56,442 nt of DNA from Actinocrinis puniceicyclus (GCF_018283645.1 NZ_JAGSXH010000031.1:1-56442); one strand, 5' to 3'. Shown: positions 34,983 to 44,000, numbered from the stretch's first letter. A program made the numbers and translations. Notes: generated by a model from the letters alone, not told the origin.

Positions 34983-35615
34983 TCAGAGGTGAGGGAAACC
35001 GGCGATCCCGCGCCACGCGAGTTGCGAGATCAGCTGGGCCGCAGTGTCGCGCGGCACAGGCATCCCGGAGGACAGCCAGTAGCGCGCGGTGACCTGCGAG
35101 ATGCCCGTCAGTCCGACCGCGAGGACCATCGACTCCTCCTGGTTGAGCCCGGTGTCCTCCGCGATCACCGCGCTGATCAGTTCCGCGCAGTCCAGTTCGG
35201 CCTTGCTGACCCGATCGCGCACCGCAGCCTCGTTGACCAGGTCCGATTCGAACACCAAGCGGAACGCGCCGCTCTCGTGCTCGACGAACTGGAAGTAAGC
35301 GCCCATCGTCGCGGCGACGCGCTGCTTGTTGTCCGTCGTCGACTCCAGCGCACTGCGCACCGCGTCGACCAGCAACTCGCAGTGCTGGTCCAACAGGGCG
35401 AGGTACAGCTCCAACTTCCCAGGGAAGTGCTGGTAGAGGACTGGCTTCGACACTCCCGCGCGGTCCGCGATGTCATCCATCGCAGCGGCGTGATACCCCT
35501 GTGCGACGAAGACCTCCTGCGCGGCGCCGAGCAACTGGGTACGACGCGCCAGCCGCGGCAGCCGAGCAGACCGGGGACGGTCGTCGGCGTTGTAGAGCGT
35601 TTCGGCTGTACTCAC
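34983..35615 (-). CDS. TetR-family transcriptional regulator
   Basis: The product has 210 residues. The DNA-binding domain is RRTQLLGAAQEVFVAQGYHAAAMDDIADRAGVSKPVLYQHFPGKLELYLALLDQH, and the C-terminal ligand domain carries FRLVFESDLVNEAAVRDRV and ITGISQVTARYWL-type helices seen in actinobacterial relatives beside DUF3107. GTG 35615 has GAGG upstream. Its own promoter has a TACC-N4-CGTA dyad overlapping a TAGGAT -10 box, resembling the two acyl-CoA gene operators in this window, so it is a candidate regulator of them. That link is inference. Confidence 0.88.
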   Translation of the reverse strand: MSTAETLYNADDRPRSARLPRLARRTQLLGAAQEVFVAQGYHAAAMDDIADRAGVSKPVLYQHFPGKLELYLALLDQHCELLVDAVRSALESTTDNKQRVAATMGAYFQFVEHESGAFRLVFESDLVNEAAVRDRVSKAELDCAELISAVIAEDTGLNQEESMVLAVGLTGISQVTARYWLSSGMPVPRDTAAQLISQLAWRGIAGFPHL

Positions 35616-35658
35616 GATGCCTCTGTCATGGGTCCGCGGGTGAAGCAAGTCACACTGC

Positions 35659-35674
35659 ATCCTACGCGGCGGTA
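35659..35674 (-). promoter_or_regulatory. Possible autoregulatory site of the TetR gene
   Basis: On the minus strand the sequence is TACCGCCGCGTAGGAT: a degenerate TACC...CGTA dyad followed without a gap by TAGGAT as -10. The geometry TACC-N6-TANNNT is the same as at the enoyl-CoA hydratase and MaoC promoters, but one half-site differs by a base. Confidence 0.35.
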
Positions 35675-35842
35675 ACCTCTCGGGGCCAGGCTGCCACCTT
35701 CCGCGCCATGCGGTGGTCACCGAACCGGCGAGCGGCCTTCTCGCATTCTGAGATGCCTGTCCCGGCGGCGGTCACGCGTTCCGAGGGCTGACGAGACACA
35801 TCACGGCCGCGTTCGGCCGTGACGCCTCGCCGGGGAACCGGA

Positions 35843-36040
35843 CTAGCGATACTCGTCCTCGTCCATAGGCACCGAAAGGGCCTGTTCAGCGGCGTCCGCC
35901 GGATTCGCCTCCAGCGGTGGCTGCGGCTGCTCAAGCGCCGCTTCCCAATCCTCGTCCTCGTCTCCGGCCACCGGCAGCGACTGCTCGGCTGCGTCGGCCT
36001 CGGGGGCCTCGTACGCGTCGGTGAACTGCTGCTCGGTCAT
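35843..36040 (-). CDS. Small acidic protein with duplicated motif
   Basis: The product has 65 residues and is strongly acidic. The motif ADAAEQ(S/A)L-x-V-x(2)-DEDE occurs twice (EADAAEQSLPVAGDEDED and PADAAEQALSVPMDEDEY), joined by a Pro-rich linker. Similar short acidic motifs occur in unannotated actinobacterial proteins, as I recall. There is no signal peptide or Cys. A GAGGGG site precedes the ATG. It is divergent from moeZ. Function unknown; a protein-interaction peptide is conceivable. Confidence 0.6.
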   Translation of the reverse strand: MTEQQFTDAYEAPEADAAEQSLPVAGDEDEDWEAALEQPQPPLEANPADAAEQALSVPMDEDEYR

Positions 36041-36186
36041 CAGTTGAACCCCTCGTCCGGTGGGCTTGCGCCCTTAATCGTCGACTTTACGCCGGTCTCA
36101 CCCTGCGGTCCTCATTGACGGGAATGCGCGCCGAAGTGGCACGGTTGCCTCAAAGGACTTCTTCAAACACGAGTGAGGGGACGGCT

Positions 36187-37380
36187 GTGTCCGCAGCGCC
36201 TGTGAAGCTGCCTCCGCTGGTCGAACCGGCGAGCGAGCTGACCGTCGACGAGGTGCGCCGGTACTCGCGCCACCTGATCATCCCGGACGTCGCGATGGAC
36301 GGCCAGAAGCGCCTGAAGAACGCGAGGGTGCTCTGTGTCGGTGCCGGCGGCCTCGGCTCGCCCGCCCTGATGTACCTTGCCGCGGCCGGTGTCGGCACGC
36401 TCGGCGTCATCGAGTTCGACACGGTGGACGAGTCCAACCTGCAGCGCCAGATCATCCACGGCCAGTCGGACATCGGGCGCTCCAAGGCGCAGTCGGCACG
36501 TGACTCGGTGCGTGAGATCAACCCGTACGTGAACGTGGTCCTGCACGAGGAGCGGCTGGACTCCGAAAACGTGATGGAGATCTTCTCGCAGTACGACCTG
36601 ATCGTCGACGGCACCGACAACTTCGCCACCCGCTACCTGGTCAACGACGCGTGCGTGCTGTTGAACAAGCCCTACGTCTGGGGTTCGATCTACCGCTTCG
36701 ACGGCCAGGCCGCGGTCTTCTGGTCCGAACACGGCCCCTGCTACCGCTGCCTCTACCCGGAGCCCCCGCCCCCGGGCATGGTTCCCTCGTGCGCCGAGGG
36801 CGGCGTGCTCGGCGTGCTGTGCGGCTCGATCGGCGCCATCCAGGTCACCGAAGCGATCAAGCTGCTCACGGGCATCGGCGAGCCGTTGGTCGGGCGCCTG
36901 ATGATTTACGACGCCCTGGAGATGACGTACCGCACCGTCAAGGTTCGTAAGGACCCGGAGTGCGCGGTCTGCGGCAAGAACCCGACTGTCACCGAACTGA
37001 TCGACTACGAGGCCTTCTGCGGCGCCGTCTCCGAGGAGGCGATCGAGGCTGCCAGAGACTCGACGATCACTCCGGCCACGCTCAAGCAGTGGATCGACGC
37101 GGGCGAGAACATCCAGATCATCGACGTGCGCGAGCCCGCCGAGTACCAGATCGTCTCGATCCCCGGCGCCACGCTGATCCCGAAGAACGAGTTCATCATG
37201 GGTGACGCGCTCTCGAAGCTGCCGCAGGACAAGCGGGTCGTGCTGCACTGTAAGTCGGGCGTGCGTTCCGCGGAGGTACTGGCGCTTGTGAAGGCGGCCG
37301 GGTTCTCCGACGCGGTGCACGTCGGCTCGGGCATCGTCGGCTGGGTCAACCAGATCGAACCGCACAAGCCGATCTACTGA
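36187..37380 (+). CDS. moeZ: MoeZ: ThiF/MoeB-type adenylyltransferase with rhodanese domain
   Basis: The 397-residue protein activates the C-terminal Gly of sulfur-carrier proteins and sulfurates them for molybdopterin, thiamine or cysteine synthesis. The adenylyltransferase part has RYSRHLIIPDVAMDGQ, VGAGGLGSPA, DGTDNFATRYLVND, and zinc CxxC pairs CYRC and CAVC. The rhodanese part ends with VLHCKSGVRS, whose Cys carries the persulfide. GTG 36187 has GAGGGG 5-6 nt upstream. The gene is convergent with the large membrane protein across a strong hairpin. The moeZ-TetR-DUF3107 linkage is conserved. Confidence 0.93.
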   Translation: MSAAPVKLPPLVEPASELTVDEVRRYSRHLIIPDVAMDGQKRLKNARVLCVGAGGLGSPALMYLAAAGVGTLGVIEFDTVDESNLQRQIIHGQSDIGRSKAQSARDSVREINPYVNVVLHEERLDSENVMEIFSQYDLIVDGTDNFATRYLVNDACVLLNKPYVWGSIYRFDGQAAVFWSEHGPCYRCLYPEPPPPGMVPSCAEGGVLGVLCGSIGAIQVTEAIKLLTGIGEPLVGRLMIYDALEMTYRTVKVRKDPECAVCGKNPTVTELIDYEAFCGAVSEEAIEAARDSTITPATLKQWIDAGENIQIIDVREPAEYQIVSIPGATLIPKNEFIMGDALSKLPQDKRVVLHCKSGVRSAEVLALVKAAGFSDAVHVGSGIVGWVNQIEPHKPIY

Positions 37381-37389
37381 ATCCGGGGG

Positions 37390-37429
37390 TTACGCATCTA
37401 CAGCGCGCCCTTGCGCTGTAGATGCGTAA
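37390..37429. terminator. Perfect 17-bp hairpin between convergent genes
   Basis: TTACGCATCTACAGCGC (37390-37406) and its exact complement (37413-37429) surround a six-base loop. It lies 10 bp after the moeZ stop. On the minus strand it covers the last codons and the TAG stop of the membrane-fusion gene, so it can terminate transcription from both sides. Confidence 0.75.
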
Positions 37430-39944
37430 ACGCGAAGTACCCCGGAATGACCGGGAGATACGTGCGCAGCAGCCGAAAGAGGAAAACGGCAGGCGTGCCC
37501 ACCGCGGCCGACAGACCGCCGATACTCGTCAAGGCGCCCGCCATCGCCAACTCGACCGTGCCGATACCGCTGGGCACCGGAATGACCGAACCGATGGCCT
37601 GAGCGGTGAGGAAGACCACCGCGGTCGTCGCGTAAGAGATGTTGGAGTGCGGCGAGATCGCCAGGATCGACGCCCAGAGACAGAGCGCGTTCATCAGTGA
37701 CAGCAGGATCGTGCCGCCGAGGCCGGCAGACAGCTTCTGCGGGTTCTGCGCGACGTCGAGCAGTCGCGGCAGGGTGCCCTCGAAGAAGGGCTTGAGCCGG
37801 GCGACGGCGAACTTGCGCAGCGGTTTCACGCCGATCGTGATCATCGCGAAGACGCCGATCGTCAGCAGAATGGCGATGACCACCGTGGACGGCGCCCAGG
37901 CGCTGTGCCCGGTGCTGCCGGTGTTCGCGATGAAGCTGAACGCGGCGATCAGCGCGATGTGCATGATGAAGCCGACCGCCTGCGAGGCGCCGACCGCACT
38001 GACCGCCGGGCCCGTGGCGATGCCCTGCTTCTGCAGGTACCGCGTGTTGAGCGCGACGCCACCGACGGCCGCGGGCGCAACGATCGACACGAAGCCCGCC
38101 GCGACCTGCACCAGGAAGTTGCGGACCACGGGCAACCGCTCGGGGATGAACCCGGTCAGTACCATCGCGGCCGCCACATACGTCATGACCGAGCTGGCCA
38201 CGGCCACGATCGCCCACCACGGAGAAGCCGTGGCAAGGATCTTCGAAGGGCTGATGCTCGAACCTGCGCTCGCCAGCTGGTAGAGCACCAGATACGCGGC
38301 GACCAGACCCGCGGCGACCGTCAGGAGGGTGCGCGGTCGCAGCCGTTCCAGCTTGACCGGCTCGGCCACGCGGATCGCGGCCTGTGGCTGATAGGTGAGA
38401 ATCTGCTCGCGGATGCGCTGCAGGAGATCCTTCGACTTGCGCACCGCGGTGCGCGTCGTGCGGGTGAGCACGACGGGTTGCAGCATCGGCAGCGCCGCAC
38501 CCATGGCTTCTACGCCGAGAACCTGCGCTCCGGCGCGTACCGTGCGCTCGGGTCCGAACCGCAGCGCCAACGTGGCCATCAGTTCCGCGGTATCCAGCCG
38601 GGTCTGCAACGCGCTGGCCGCGATCTCCCCGTTGCGCAGATCCATCAGCCACACTTGCCCATCGCGATCCACCAGCAGCGAATCGAGGGCAAAGCGGCGG
38701 TGCGCCACCTGGTGCAACTGCATCTGCTGCTGAAGCTGCCAAATGCTGGTCAGCAGTTCGTCGGTCAGCTCCTCCGCCGAGAGCTTCTCCAAGGTCCGGC
38801 CTTCGACCCGCTCATAGGCGAGCAGCGCGGCGTCCGCGCTGAGCTCGCGCACCGCCACCAGACGCGGGGTCCGGATACCTGCGTCGCGCAATGCGTAGGA
38901 CATCAACGCTTCTTGGTCCACCGCGCGCCTAAGTGACAGCAGGTTGCGCCGTTGGGCCGGGCCGCGCAGCCTGATCCTCCGGTACAGCCGGTACACCAAG
39001 CCGACCGCCTGCCTGTCGCGGTCCAGCACGGTCACGTCGAGCAGGCGGCCGTCGTGGGTGTCGGCCTCGTAGCGCCGCGTGTCCTCGGTTTCGCCGGTCC
39101 AGTGGCAGGCGACGGGCTGAAGCCCCGCGTCGAACAGCGAGGTGACCACGTCGTACCCGGTCGGCCTGGCATTGACGACGCCGCGCGCGTAACGCCAGCC
39201 GAACGCCACGGTGCGGCCGAACAGGAAGGTCACCATCAATCCGACCAGTGCGCTGTTCCCGTTGATCAAGGTCGCTACGGCGTAAGTCAGCACACAGGAC
39301 CAGGTGAAGGTCTGCAGCGCCGGCCGGTCGCCGAACCCGATCATGGTCAGGAAGGCGATCACGGTGGCGATATAGACGTGCAGCGGCGTGGTCGTGCTGG
39401 TGCCCAGATGGCGGGTCAGCACCTCGGAAAGCCAGTCGGTCGACGCGCTCGAATCTATCCACAGGTTGAGCAGTGTCGCGATGAGGTAGGCGATGGCCGC
39501 CGCGATGACGCCGTCCGCGACCCTCCGGCCCTCACGCCGGTAAAGACGCTCGATGGCCAGCCCGACCGGGATCACGGCGGTCGCGATGTTGGTCAGCAGG
39601 GTGATCGTGGACAGGAAGAGCTGTGGCGCGAGCGTGATGCTGTTGTGGATGTCCGTTTCCAGACCCGTCGTGGTGCTCGCACCGGGCACCGCGAGCAGCA
39701 GTACGACGGCGATAAGGCCGGTCTCGAACAGCAACCGCATCAAGTCCGGCGGACGTCTTATCCGTCGCGGCTCCGGTGGCTCGTCCACCATGATCTGAGT
39801 CGGCAGCAACACGGACCGCGCAGGATCGGGCACACCGGAGACAGGCTTGGCCGAGTCACGGGTGGCGTTGCCACCCCGGTTCAAGCTCACTGGATCCCTG
39901 TCTTCGTGTTCCCGCTTTGCCGCAGGCCCGATCTGCGTGGGCAC
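37398..39944 (-). CDS. Kinase-like / UPF0104 (lysylphosphatidylglycerol synthase TM region) fusion protein
   Basis: The product has 848 residues. An N-terminal membrane region of about six helices (residues 70-250) is followed by a soluble aminoglycoside-phosphotransferase/kinase-like domain (about 270-520: RNLLSLRRAVDQEALMSYALRDAGIRTPRLVAV, LAYERVEGRTL, then RRFALDSLLVDRDGQVWLMDLRNG in place of a catalytic loop and metal-binding Asp). The C-terminus is an eight-helix UPF0104 domain with SVIPVPSGIGTVELAM. UPF0104 is the flippase-like half of MprF proteins. GTG 39944 has AGGA upstream and avoids overlap with the divergent ATL gene. Possibly envelope lipid modification or flipping; inferred. 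Confidence 0.82.
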   Translation of the reverse strand: MPTQIGPAAKREHEDRDPVSLNRGGNATRDSAKPVSGVPDPARSVLLPTQIMVDEPPEPRRIRRPPDLMRLLFETGLIAVVLLLAVPGASTTTGLETDIHNSITLAPQLFLSTITLLTNIATAVIPVGLAIERLYRREGRRVADGVIAAAIAYLIATLLNLWIDSSASTDWLSEVLTRHLGTSTTTPLHVYIATVIAFLTMIGFGDRPALQTFTWSCVLTYAVATLINGNSALVGLMVTFLFGRTVAFGWRYARGVVNARPTGYDVVTSLFDAGLQPVACHWTGETEDTRRYEADTHDGRLLDVTVLDRDRQAVGLVYRLYRRIRLRGPAQRRNLLSLRRAVDQEALMSYALRDAGIRTPRLVAVRELSADAALLAYERVEGRTLEKLSAEELTDELLTSIWQLQQQMQLHQVAHRRFALDSLLVDRDGQVWLMDLRNGEIAASALQTRLDTAELMATLALRFGPERTVRAGAQVLGVEAMGAALPMLQPVVLTRTTRTAVRKSKDLLQRIREQILTYQPQAAIRVAEPVKLERLRPRTLLTVAAGLVAAYLVLYQLASAGSSISPSKILATASPWWAIVAVASSVMTYVAAAMVLTGFIPERLPVVRNFLVQVAAGFVSIVAPAAVGGVALNTRYLQKQGIATGPAVSAVGASQAVGFIMHIALIAAFSFIANTGSTGHSAWAPSTVVIAILLTIGVFAMITIGVKPLRKFAVARLKPFFEGTLPRLLDVAQNPQKLSAGLGGTILLSLMNALCLWASILAISPHSNISYATTAVVFLTAQAIGSVIPVPSGIGTVELAMAGALTSIGGLSAAVGTPAVFLFRLLRTYLPVIPGYFAFTHLQRKGAL

Positions 39945-40064
39945 TCTCGTCCTATCGTTACCTATCCAGATGCTTCTACGCAGCCCGCGTGTGCGGCGCG
40001 GCGGCTTTCCCCGCCGATATCCTGGCGGCTTCGGTGTCGGCGTAAATCCATCCGAAGGTTGATT

Positions 40065-40418
40065 GTGACGCAACCCGGTCTCGTTCCAGCGACTGACCCC
40101 GGCGCGCGCGAGTACGTCCGCAAGGTGCTCGCGGTGGTCGCGTCGATTCCGCGTGGCAAGGTGATGACCTACGGTGACATAGCCGAATACCTGGAGGACG
40201 GTGGTCCGCGGCAGGTGGGAGCCGTGATGGCCAGGCACGGCGGCAGCGTGCCGTGGTGGCGGGTGGTCAACGCCTCCGGGGCGCTGCCGACGCAACTGCG
40301 CGGCAAGGCGGCAGCGCAGTACGCGAACGAGGGCACACCGTACGACAAGTCTCGCGAACGGGTGGATTTGCGGACAGCCCGGTGGGACGGCCACTTGTCG
40401 AGTCCGGATGCCCGATGA
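40065..40418 (+). CDS. Alkyltransferase-like (ATL) DNA-binding protein
   Basis: The 117-residue protein resembles the C-terminal domain of O6-alkylguanine-DNA alkyltransferase: VRKVLAVVASIPRGKVMTYGDIAEYL (recognition helix region) and GGPRQVGAVMARHGG. The PCHRV active site is replaced by VPWWRVVNASG, so the acceptor Cys is Trp. Such ATL proteins bind alkylated guanine and hand it to nucleotide excision repair without removing the alkyl group. GTG 40065 has GAAGG 6 nt upstream. It directly precedes adnA, in line with a repair role. Confidence 0.88.
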   Translation: MTQPGLVPATDPGAREYVRKVLAVVASIPRGKVMTYGDIAEYLEDGGPRQVGAVMARHGGSVPWWRVVNASGALPTQLRGKAAAQYANEGTPYDKSRERVDLRTARWDGHLSSPDAR

Positions 40419-40529
40419 ATTCCGATAATCCTCTTGCCCGAGTCCACGTTGGCCTGGTCGGGACTTGATCGGTCGGCCGATGTCCTCGGACTCTCTCGCC
40501 GAGGGTGGCGACATATCCGCGCGGCGTAG

Positions 40530-40538
40530 TTATCCACA
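40530..40538 (+). promoter_or_regulatory. DnaA-box-like nonamer upstream of adnA
   Basis: TTATCCACA matches the strong DnaA box consensus exactly. It sits alone in the 225-bp gap between the ATL and adnA genes, about 105 bp before the adnA ATG. A single box is not an origin; it may bind DnaA or be chance. Confidence 0.3.
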
Positions 40539-40643
40539 GGCTCTTTTGAAGTTTGCCGCTGTTGTCGGCGGTTTGTGCTCTCATGGCCAATGTCGGCCCG
40601 ACACCGCGGGCCGGATCCGGACGGGAGGGAGGTGGGGCGGTCG

Positions 40644-43600
40644 ATGAGCACGTCGAACCGGGAGCGCGCCGCGACGCCGTTCCGCCTGCTGCTCCCGCCC
40701 GCGGCCGCCCCGGAGCGCGAGCCGCCGCTCGACGAGCGGCAGCGACAGGTGGTCGAGCACCGCGGCGGACCACTGCTCGTGCTCGCCGGACCCGGTACCG
40801 GCAAGACGACCACGCTCGTCGAGGCCGTGCTCGCACGCACCCGGGGCCCGGGCGCGCTGAGCGCCGAGCAGATCCTGGTGCTCACATTCAGCCGCGCAGC
40901 GGCCGCTGAGCTGCGCGACCGGATCGGCGCGCGGCTGAGCCCGGGCGCCGGTGCGCCGACCGCGACGACCTTCCACTCGTTCTGCTTCGGCCTGGTCGGG
41001 CAGTACCGCCGACCGGAGCTGTTCGGCGATCCGCTGCGGCTGTTGTCCGGGCCGGAGCAGGAGGTGGTGATCAGGGAGCTGGTACGCGGCACCGTGGAGG
41101 CCGGTGGCTGGGGCTCCGGCCCGGACGGCTGGCCGCAGGCCCTGCGGGCGGCGCTCGGCACGCGCGGCTTCGCCGAGGAACTGCGCTCGGTGCTGTTGCG
41201 CGCCCGCGACCTGGGTCTGGAGCCGGCGGACCTGGCGAGCTTCGCGCAGCGGGCGCAGCGGGCCGACTGGCGGGCCGCGGCACAGTTCTTCGCGGACTAC
41301 CTCGACGTGGCGGATGCGCGCGGCGTGCTCGACTACGCCGAACTGGTGCACCGCGCGGTGCTGCTGAGCGAGACCGAGGAGGTGCGTGCACTTCTGCGCC
41401 GCCGCTACCGGGCGGTCTACGTCGACGAGTACCAGGACGCCGACGCGGCGCAGGTGCGGCTGCTGCAGGCGCTGGCCGGGGACGGCCGGGACCTGGTCGC
41501 GGTCGGCGATCCGGACCAGTCGATCTACGCGTTCCGCGGTGCGCAACTCGGCGGGATCCTGGAATTCCGCGAGCGGTTCCGGCGCGGCGACGGCACGCCG
41601 GCCGAGACCGTCGTGCTGCAGTGCAGCAGGCGGGCGGGTCCGGCCCTGCTGAAGGCGTCGCGGCAGGTCGCCCGGCGCATAGCGATCACGCGCCTGCCCG
41701 CCGAGAGCGTCCGCCGGCTGCGTGAGCTCGAACCCGCGGACGATGCCCAGCCCGCCGGGCAGGTCGAGGCGATCACGTTCGCCGACGCGGCGGCAGAACT
41801 CGCCGCGATCGCCGACCTGCTGCGTCGCGCGCACCTTGAGCAGGGCGTGCCGTGGGAGCAGATGGCGGTGCTCGTGCGCGACGGCGCGAGGCTGGCTGCG
41901 GCGCGCCGCGCGCTGCTGGCCGCCAATGTTCCCGCCGAGGTGCTCGGGGACGGTGTGCCGCTGGCCCGGGAACCGGCCGTGGCCACCCTGCTGACCGCGC
42001 TGCGTTGCGCGGCCGAACCCGCCGCGCTCACCGCGGACGTCGCCCGCGAACTGCTGACCGGGCCGCTCGGCGGCATGGACAGTGCCGATCTGCGCCGGCT
42101 CGGGCGCGCGCTGCGGGCCGAGGAACAGGCGGCGCTCTTGGCGGCCCGCTCGCAGCGGCGCGCCGAAGCGCAGGAGGACGCGCGCGACGCAGCAATCCCC
42201 GCCCCGCGGCCTGCCGGGCATCTGATCCGCGAGGCCGTCGCCGACCCACGGCTGCTCGCCGTGACCGGCGCGAGCGTCGCGGGTCCGGCACTGATCGTGG
42301 CCCGGCTCTTGGCGGCCGCACGAACGAGTCTCGACGAAGGCGGCACCGTGGAGGACGCGCTGTGGGTCTTGTGGAACGGCGACAGCCGCGCCCGCCCGCC
42401 CGTGCGCACCTTCTGGCCCGAGCGGCTGCGGCGTGCGGTAGAGCGCCGCGGTATGGCCGGCCGCCTCGCGGATCGCGACCTCGACGCGGTCATCGCGTTG
42501 TTCGCGCAGGCCGCGCGGGCCCAGGAACGCACCGGGTACGTCGGCGTGAGCGACTTCATCAGTGGCCTGCAAGCCCAGGCCATAGCGGCGGACACAATCG
42601 CGCAGAAAGCCGTTCGCGGTGGCGCGGTCCAAGTGCTCACCGCACACCGCGCCAAGGGATTGGAGTGGCGTGTCGTCGTGGTCGCCGGAGTGCAGGAGGG
42701 ACTGTGGCCCGACCTGCGCCGGCGCGGTTCCCTGCTGGAGTCGGACCGGATCGGCCGCACCGGGCTGACCGACTCGCTTCCGACGGCCGCGCTGCTGGCC
42801 GAGGAACGCAGACTGTTCTACGTCGCGATCACACGCGCCCGCGAGCGGCTGGTCGTCACGGCCGTCGAGGGCGAGGACGAGGACGGCGAATCACCGTCAC
42901 GATTCCTGCGCGAACTCGGCGTCGAGGTGCAGCGGTCCGCCGGGCTGCGCCGTAGGCGTCCGCTCAACCTCGGCGCGCTCGTCGCGGAACTTCGCCGCGC
43001 CGCCACGGATCCGGCCGCGCACCCCCGGTTGCGCGAGGAGGCGGTCCGCCGGCTTGCCCGGCTCGCCATGGCGACGGCGCCGGACGGCACGCGGCTGGTG
43101 CCCAATGCGCACCCGCAGCGGTGGTGGGGCCTGCACGACTACACCGAGAACGACGTCCCGATCGTGGACCCCTCCGCCGCGGTGCCCCTGTCGGCGAGCG
43201 CGGTCGACGCCCTCGACACCTGCGGACTGCGTTGGTTCCTGGAGCATGAGGCCGCGGCGCATGAGCCGTCGACCGAAGCGCAGGGCATCGGCATGCTCTT
43301 CCACGCGCTGGCCGAGGAGGTCGCGATCGGCAGGACGAAAGCGGACATCGACGTGCTGATGGATCGCCTGGATCAGGTGTGGGACACCCTGCCGTTCGAC
43401 GCGCCCTGGAAATCCGAGCAGGAGAAGCGCGCCGCGCGCCGGGCATTGGAGCGGTTCCTGGTCTGGCACGACGGCCGCGCCGACGGCCGGGTCGTCGCGG
43501 CGGCCGAGCACAGGTTCGACGCCTCACTGACGGTCGGCGGTGTGCCGGTACGGCTGCGCGGGGCGATCGACCGGATCGAGACCGACGCGGAGAACCGGGT

Positions 43601-44000
43601 CTATCTGGTGGACTTCAAGACCTCGGTGAACCCCAAGACCAAGGCACAGGCCGCGCAAGACCCACAACTGGGTGTGTACCAGCTGGTCGTCGAGGCGGGG
43701 GCGTTCACCCCGACGCCACGATCCGAGGAACAGGACGCCGCGGGCGCGGCGCCGACGGTCGCCCAGGCCGAGCTGGTCTATCCGCGCGACCGCAATGACG
43801 CGCCCGGCCCCACCGTCCTGGTCCAGCCGGGCAGCAGCACCCGGCCGGACCCGCTGTGGGCCGCGAAGCTCGTGGCCGAGGTCGCCCAGCGCGTGCTGGA
43901 CGAGCGTTTCCACGCCTACGGGGACTCCACCGCGTGCGGGGTGTGCCGGCTGAAGAAGGCATGTCCGAAGCAGCCCGCGGGGCGGGAGCTGCCGACATGA
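40644..44000 (+). CDS. adnA: AdnA-type helicase-nuclease subunit with Fe-S cysteines
   Basis: The 1118-residue protein is one half of the AdnAB end-resection machine of actinobacteria. The UvrD-type motor has LVLAGPGTGKTT, LTFSRAAAAELRDR, VYVDEYQDADAAQ, AVGDPDQSIYAFRG, LTAHRAKGLEWRVVVV and YVAITRARERLVV. The RecB-like nuclease has FHALAEE, RGAIDRIE and VYLVDFKTS. Cys near 859 and the CGVC...AC cluster near 1097-1106 fit the [4Fe-4S] staple of AddB-like nucleases. ATG 40644 follows GGGAGGGAGG. The stop overlaps adnB (ATGA). The A/B naming rests on gene order and the Fe-S motif. Confidence 0.9.
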   Translation: MSTSNRERAATPFRLLLPPAAAPEREPPLDERQRQVVEHRGGPLLVLAGPGTGKTTTLVEAVLARTRGPGALSAEQILVLTFSRAAAAELRDRIGARLSPGAGAPTATTFHSFCFGLVGQYRRPELFGDPLRLLSGPEQEVVIRELVRGTVEAGGWGSGPDGWPQALRAALGTRGFAEELRSVLLRARDLGLEPADLASFAQRAQRADWRAAAQFFADYLDVADARGVLDYAELVHRAVLLSETEEVRALLRRRYRAVYVDEYQDADAAQVRLLQALAGDGRDLVAVGDPDQSIYAFRGAQLGGILEFRERFRRGDGTPAETVVLQCSRRAGPALLKASRQVARRIAITRLPAESVRRLRELEPADDAQPAGQVEAITFADAAAELAAIADLLRRAHLEQGVPWEQMAVLVRDGARLAAARRALLAANVPAEVLGDGVPLAREPAVATLLTALRCAAEPAALTADVARELLTGPLGGMDSADLRRLGRALRAEEQAALLAARSQRRAEAQEDARDAAIPAPRPAGHLIREAVADPRLLAVTGASVAGPALIVARLLAAARTSLDEGGTVEDALWVLWNGDSRARPPVRTFWPERLRRAVERRGMAGRLADRDLDAVIALFAQAARAQERTGYVGVSDFISGLQAQAIAADTIAQKAVRGGAVQVLTAHRAKGLEWRVVVVAGVQEGLWPDLRRRGSLLESDRIGRTGLTDSLPTAALLAEERRLFYVAITRARERLVVTAVEGEDEDGESPSRFLRELGVEVQRSAGLRRRRPLNLGALVAELRRAATDPAAHPRLREEAVRRLARLAMATAPDGTRLVPNAHPQRWWGLHDYTENDVPIVDPSAAVPLSASAVDALDTCGLRWFLEHEAAAHEPSTEAQGIGMLFHALAEEVAIGRTKADIDVLMDRLDQVWDTLPFDAPWKSEQEKRAARRALERFLVWHDGRADGRVVAAAEHRFDASLTVGGVPVRLRGAIDRIETDAENRVYLVDFKTSVNPKTKAQAAQDPQLGVYQLVVEAGAFTPTPRSEEQDAAGAAPTVAQAELVYPRDRNDAPGPTVLVQPGSSTRPDPLWAAKLVAEVAQRVLDERFHAYGDSTACGVCRLKKACPKQPAGRELPT

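Noticed and set aside
38952-40064. Long plus frame before the ATL gene
   Set aside because: It is antisense to the membrane-fusion gene and has shadow composition. The ATL domain begins at GTG 40065 with its own ribosome-binding site.
40530-40538. Replication origin at the DnaA box
   Set aside because: Only one box is present and there is no AT-rich unwinding region or dnaA/dnaN neighbourhood.
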